A stretch of DNA of 64,000 nucleotides from Monarcha castaneiventris obscurior (lineage: Eukaryota; Chordata; Aves; Passeriformes; Monarchidae): contig JAMPIT010000493.1 in assembly GCA_026261815.1 (NCBI GenBank), positions 8,697,501-8,761,500 of the forward strand. The letters run 5' to 3'. Below, in pieces: positions 59,264-64,000 of the stretch. Under the pieces are notes generated by a model that saw only the letters and a list, made by a program, of their open reading frames with translations, was not told the DNA's origin and did no database searches. Position 1 is the first letter of the stretch. The number at the start of each line of letters is the position of its first letter. The position numbers and the translations under genes were made by a program.

Positions 59264-60498
59264 GAATAGGATGAACTTTAGAGGCACAGGAACACCACAG
59301 GTCTCACAGGATAAGGTCAACTTGAAGATGGTTTTTTTTTCCTCATTTTTCCTACCCAGTGTCTATTTACTAACCTTTGAGAATTTCACTTCTTTGATTC
59401 CACCTAAGTACTGGGAACAGCTCCAGTGGCTGTGCATCCCTGAGGCAAACTGCCCAAAATAGTCCCTGTAATCCATGCTGGGGCAGGGACTGTTATGGGA
59501 AGGAGAGAACCTCCATCCTCTGCCCCAAGGGGGAAAGCCCTGTGCTATTCCTGCTCCACAGACTCAGAGCAGTCTTCATTCAGCTCCCTCCTGGAGAGAT
59601 GTGTGTGTCCTGTATCCCCTCACTCACGAGAGGGATCCCATGTGCCCCTTTTACATTCAGAATTTCAATCTGATGCCCACTTGGGTAAACTCCATCCCAT
59701 TGCTTTACAAAAAATGAAGGGGAAAAAGCTGGAAAAAGAAGAAATTATGCTTTGAGTGGCCCAGTGAGGTAGCATGACTTAGTGACATGAAAATTGTGGT
59801 CCAATTTGTGTTTTATGGGATGTGAAATCCAGCAGGTTCAGAGCTGCTTTCCCATCTTCACATGAGACTCCAACAGCTTTGAAGCTGCTGCTGAAGCTGT
59901 TTGCTTTCTCTAAGAAAGCTTTCGTCCACCAGGACCAGATGGAGATCGCAAACCTCATTTGCAGTGAAGATAAAATGCCAGAGACAACATGAAGCAATAA
60001 CCTAAATGGAAATGCTAATGATGGCTCAGGCTTTAAATATTCACAATATCACTGCTGTCATTTCAGTGTCAAAGTCTGCAGGCCCAGACAGACAGACAGG
60101 GAGTACACAGAGCTGTAAGAGAGCCTGGCACATTTTTTCTATTATAATTTCCAATTGATTTTATAATTTTCCAATTGCGGATGGATTATTTTTACACCAG
60201 TGTTTCCCCAGCTCCTGAGATATGACTAACTACAGAAGAGGCCTGACAAAAACTGGGTTGTATTTGAAATTCTTGTCGTGTAGGTAAATGTGACTGGGGA
60301 GCTCAGTCCCACTGAGCCAGTGCCTGAGTCCCAGGTTTGCAGTGTCCAGAGCTGGATGTGACTGTTCCAAATGAGCCATTTACTGAGCTGGGAGTTATTC
60401 ACAGGAGGAAAGCAAAGGGGAGCAAAGAGAGGCTGGTTTGGAAATACGAGTAGGTGTAGATAGGATGGGGGAATGGCTTCACACTGACACAGGGCAGC
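59264..60498. other. gene-free stretch
   Basis: No gene is supported. The 105-codon frame at 59145-59462 and the 173-codon minus frame at 60226-60747 overlap CR1 sequence or ordinary DNA and show no domain. The part 60115-60200 is AT-rich. Confidence 0.55.
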
Positions 60499-60724
60499 TT
60501 TTGATATTAGGAAAAAGTCCTTCCCTGTGAGGGTGGACAGGCCCTGGCAGAGGTTCCCAGAGAAGCTGTGGCTGCCCCTGGATCCCTGGCAGTGCCCAAG
60601 GCCAGGCTGGATGGGGCTTGGAGCAGCCTGGGACAGTGGAAGGTGTCCCTGCCCACAGTGGGGTGTTGGAATCAGATGATTTTTAAGGTTCCTTCCACCC
60701 CAAACCATTTTATGATTCTGTGCA
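60499..60724 (+). mobile_element. CR1 LINE 3' end, best-preserved copy
   Basis: The collinear text runs 'ttgatattaggaaaaagtcc', 'ttccctgtgagggtggacag', 'gccctggcagaggttcccag', 'agaagctgtggctgcccctg', 'aggccaggctggatggggct', 'gtggaaggtgtccctgccca', 'ttccaccccaaaccatttta' and 'tgattctgtg'. This is the avian CR1 3' end on the plus strand, about 225 bp long, with the short terminal repeat at the 3' end. It is 5'-truncated, as most bird CR1 copies are, and non-coding. Confidence 0.95.
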
Positions 60725-61392
60725 GACTGGGGAATGCTCTGCTGCACTCATCCATCTTTGGGTGCTCTTACTGCTACATAGATTTAATCCAAAAAATGCA
60801 CAAACAAGTTCTGCCAGCTTTAAAGAGAAGTTTCCAGTGACAGCTCTGCCTCTCACAGGGTGCAGCTCAGCACAGCTCCCCTCTCCAGAGTCTGAGTGGG
60901 AGGCTCCCTAATACATTTTACAGCTCCATGAATTTTTATTATGATTCTTTTATGGGGTTTTAGGTAAAGCTGCCGCTCACCTGTTTGAAAGCTCAGCTCT
61001 CATCCCTGCCTCTGACACCTCCCAGGGGCACAGGCTGGGTGGGAGCACAGTGCAGCCACGGAACTGTCCCCAGCCCTGGTGTGTGCCCTGCTCCCTGCCT
61101 GTGCACCTGAGCCCTCCTGGCACCACAGCAAGGAAAATCCCCCAGGCACAAGGCTGCTTTTGTGGGGCTGCTCTGCTTTCTGCTTGTGGGGCCTCTGCTG
61201 CACAAACACACGAGCTGGTGAACAAAGAGATCATTAAAAATAAGAGCAGGTAAACAGGCTCCTGCTTGCACACCCACATCCAGAAGGAGCAGCAGCCTGG
61301 GGTGGGCAGGTGCTGTCCTTCACTGAGCTGAACAAGCAGAAAGGAGAAGTGGAGGCTGCAAATACCTTCCAGTTCTGATGCCCACGGTCATC
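60725..61392. other. gene-free stretch
   Basis: GC-rich DNA at 60970-61210 opens frames of 94-100 codons on minus, without motifs. I see nothing else. Confidence 0.55.
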
Positions 61393-61475
61393 ATATAAAT
61401 TCCCATTTATACTAATAAATGGGAATAAATTTAATATAAATTATAAATTTATATATAAATTCCCATTTATACTAA
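61393..61475. repeat. AT-rich direct and inverted repeat
   Basis: ATATAAATTCCCATTTATAC is present at 61393-61412 and again at 61453-61472, a 60-bp offset, and the identity extends to 23 bp. The first copy also pairs with a following inverted copy: ATTCCCATTTA (61399-61409) with TAAATGGGAAT (61416-61426), a perfect 11-bp stem with a TACTAA loop. This is a local duplication around a hairpin, possibly made by template switching during replication. Confidence 0.9.
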
Positions 61476-64000
61476 AGGCTTCTTAGCTGGGCAAAGGGAT
61501 TTAAAAGGGCAGCAGTGGAAGGGATGATCGTGCTCACACTTCTGCTGATCAGCAGGGGTGAGCTCGTAGAAGGTTATTTGTCTGCAGGGCCGTGATCCTG
61601 CAGAGGCTACCAAAGTTAAGTGCTGGGAGCTCCCAGCTCTTGTTCAGTTAATTCCCTGGTAGCCACAGTCCAAGACATGATGCAGGTGGCTCCTTACAGG
61701 AGCAGCACGCTCCCAGAGCAGTGAGCAGAGCAATCCTCATTTTGCTCTCTCCTCCAAATGAGTGGAATCTATCATTCACTTCAGTAATGGACAGTTACTC
61801 CAGTTATTCCATTTGATTCTCTATAAGCACAGTTGTTTTCCATAATTCTCATGGTGCACCTGTGCTCTGTTGTCTCCACCCTGTGTCAGACCTGGCTCTG
61901 CTCTCCCTTCCCCCCTGCCTTTCTCTCCAGATCCCCCAGGTGCTCCTCTCCATGTGACACAGTGACCATGCAAAGGGAAATGTGCAATTCTGGTCATCCA
62001 GGGCACTAAAATCAGGAAGCTGCTCATGTGCAGGTTGAAAAGGGAGCAGAGCAGTGACTGGTGTGGTGCAGACACAGCTCACACCAGGGTCAGCCTGGAA
62101 TCACAGCTCCAAAGCCAACAGCACTGATCCAGCACAGCCCCAAGAGCAGCTCCTGCTCCTGTACTGCACCTACAGCCCCTTCCCTGGGGTCTGAGGGTGC
62201 TGCAAAGCCAGAGGGATCTGCTGAGAGGGGGAACAGACCTCCAAAAGCAGCACTTCCCTGGGCAGGGGACAGCCCACGGTGTGTGGCACTCACGGCCGGG
62301 AGCCTGGGGAAGCTTTGCCCAGCTCCAGCAAACACCCACAGAACCCGGGCATTCTGGGGCCCAGAGGGTTTTCACTGATGAAAAACAGGCACTATCAACC
62401 TCATCTTCTGCATCCTTAGCATAGGAAAAATAGTGTTTTCTCACACTCCCAGCAGCACCCCAATGAGCCCCTCACAGCAGCTCCTGTTTGATTCCAGTGT
62501 CACCTCCAAGCCTGCTCCTTATTCCCTCTGAGAAATACTCAGACACGCAGTGCTCCACCTTGTTCCCCTGCAATGCAATTTTACCCAAAACCTGCAGATT
62601 CTGGTGGTCCCAGCAGTGCCCACCCCGTGCATTTCACCTTGCCCTGGAGCAGGGACCAGCTGAGGTTCTGCCACATCATTGTCCCCAGCTTTCCTCAGGG
62701 GCCATGCACATGCTTCTCCCTCCCCCAGGCATGGATTAAGGAATTTTGCAGCAGGGCTGCAGGTAAACAGCAAAAAACCAAGGTGGATTTCCCTTTGCAA
62801 GGTCTCCCTGTCACCCTGCTTTTGCCAGGAGCTGCTGACATTCAGCCTCGGAGTTTTTCTTGGGGAAGGCAGGGGGGAAGCATTTGTTTCCCAGTTGAAG
62901 ATTTTCTCCTGCACTTACATGTTTGTCCATGAAAAAAAAAAGTCCTCTATTGTAAAACTTGTCAAATGAGACCACCCAAGTGGCCAGAGGGAGGGAATTG
63001 GGAAGGAGGAAGAAATGCCTTGAAAACCATTTTCTTTTTGATGGTTTAGAAAGGGAATTGAATGTTATTGTCTCACTTTAAATATGTTCTTTATGAGGAG
63101 GTCATGTAGCAGGCACATAATTTTCTAATTACAACCATGCAGATAACATGGAAACAAAATATATGGAGATTTTCCAAAACAGAGGACGCCTTTTCAAACA
63201 ATACACTGTACAGTTCATCTTCCAAAGCCCAAAATAAAGCAGAGAGCTTTGCTCAGGAGGAACTAGATACAGTTGTAAGCTGCTAATCACTTCCTTTTAC
63301 CCACTGTTTTATTGTCAGCAGAAAACCTAAACTCAGTCAGCCACTAGATAATAACTGGAAAATGCTGTCTGAGCTTTGATGGAGGTTTCTCAGGATGTGC
63401 TGGTGCCATCCCTGGAAGCAGCCTCCCTAAACCTCCTCACAGGAAAGCAGGAATTCAGACCCACTGCAACACCACCACGACTCAGAGAGTTTTCCCAGCA
63501 AATCTTGCTGACTGCATGAAGGGAATTGCGTGATCACATCCCATTACATTGACAGGAAATGAGGCTTAAGTGAAAACTACTGTTCTTTTCAAACATCTCG
63601 GGCAGGGCTGTGGGGAAAGGAGGGACCTGGGGCTGTTTCCCGTGCAGGTGGAGGTGGATCCAGGTGGAATCACCACGTCCTGCACCTCTTCCTGCCAATT
63701 CCTTCCCTCCAGCTTCAGGACACTCCCAGTTCGGCACTGGCAGAGGCAGGCTTCTCCCAGGGATGCTGAGATTTCTGTCCCTAGCTGGGGGTGATGTGGC
63801 TCCCAGCACCTTCCCAGCTGAAACAAGGCATGGATGAGGAGGGGTCGCTGCAGGGAAACCCTGCACAGCACCTCCCACACACGCCGTGGGGATGGAGGGG
63901 ATGGAGCAGCAGCCAGAGGTGGCTGATTTTCCACCAGAGTTTTGGTGGGATTGACTTTCCCCACCATCTCTCTGGTGTTTCAGCTCCCCAAACTGGGATT
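61476..64000. other. gene-free stretch to the window end
   Basis: Frames up to 133 codons (63566-63967, minus) and 131 codons (62519-62914, minus) lack domains and overlap open frames on the other strand. An A-run lies near 62932-62941. The part 63030-63370 is AT-rich and unique and could be a small conserved element. No gene or repeat family is recognised. Confidence 0.5.

Noticed and set aside
1..64000. CRISPR arrays, operons, prophage or bacterial mobile elements
   Set aside because: No regularly spaced identical repeats with unique spacers and no bacterial gene organisation. The CR1 and MIR relics indicate a vertebrate nuclear genome.

Overview
The window looks like non-coding DNA from a bird nuclear genome. 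The main evidence is five short 3' ends of CR1 LINEs, carrying the typical avian terminal text and the ATTCTATGATT-like end, together with weathered MIR-type SINE relics. I see no L1, Alu or other mammal-specific repeats, and nothing bacterial such as operons, ribosome binding sites or long uninterrupted genes. GC-rich stretches alternate with AT-rich islands. I cannot name the species, the chromosome or the nearest gene.

I found no protein-coding gene or exon that I can support. The longest open frames are 300 codons at 5347-6249, 244 codons at 4003-4737 and 235 codons on the opposite strand at 5344-6051. They lie in GC-rich, stop-poor DNA that is often open in several frames and on both strands, and none has a recognisable domain. 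The only RNA-gene homology I recognise is a decayed U2 snRNA pseudogene on the minus strand near 55800-55876.

Layout: 1-5235 is unannotated, with a small CpG cluster near 489-508 and a TA microsatellite. 5236-9780 holds a MIR relic, the long two-strand ORF block, a foldback hairpin and the first CR1. 9780-10710 is an AT-rich island with a perfect inverted pair of GATA motifs and a G-tract. 10711-18540 is mostly featureless apart from one CR1 tail and a small AT-rich island at 13590-13860. 18541-19480 is one of the largest AT-rich islands. 19481-33946 holds a clear MIR relic, a decamer minisatellite and a CR1. 33947-34039 is a three-copy 31-bp tandem repeat, followed by an AT-rich island at 34200-35170. 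42400-42760 joins homeodomain-type TAAT motifs to a CpG-dense palindromic patch. 43490-44060 is another AT-rich island. 46650-46707 is a CpG-rich nested inverted repeat. 53197-53364 is a G-rich 12-bp minisatellite that precedes the AT-rich island at 53740-54660. The last 10 kb carries the U2 pseudogene, two CR1 copies, doubtful MIR pieces and an AT-rich duplicated hairpin.

The pattern of several AT-rich islands of about 0.3-1 kb, dense in homeodomain, POU, FOX, SOX and GATA-like words within gene-free DNA, is what is often seen around or inside large developmental genes. The enhancer calls are inference only; no alignment was possible. I found no evidence of a new multi-gene system.
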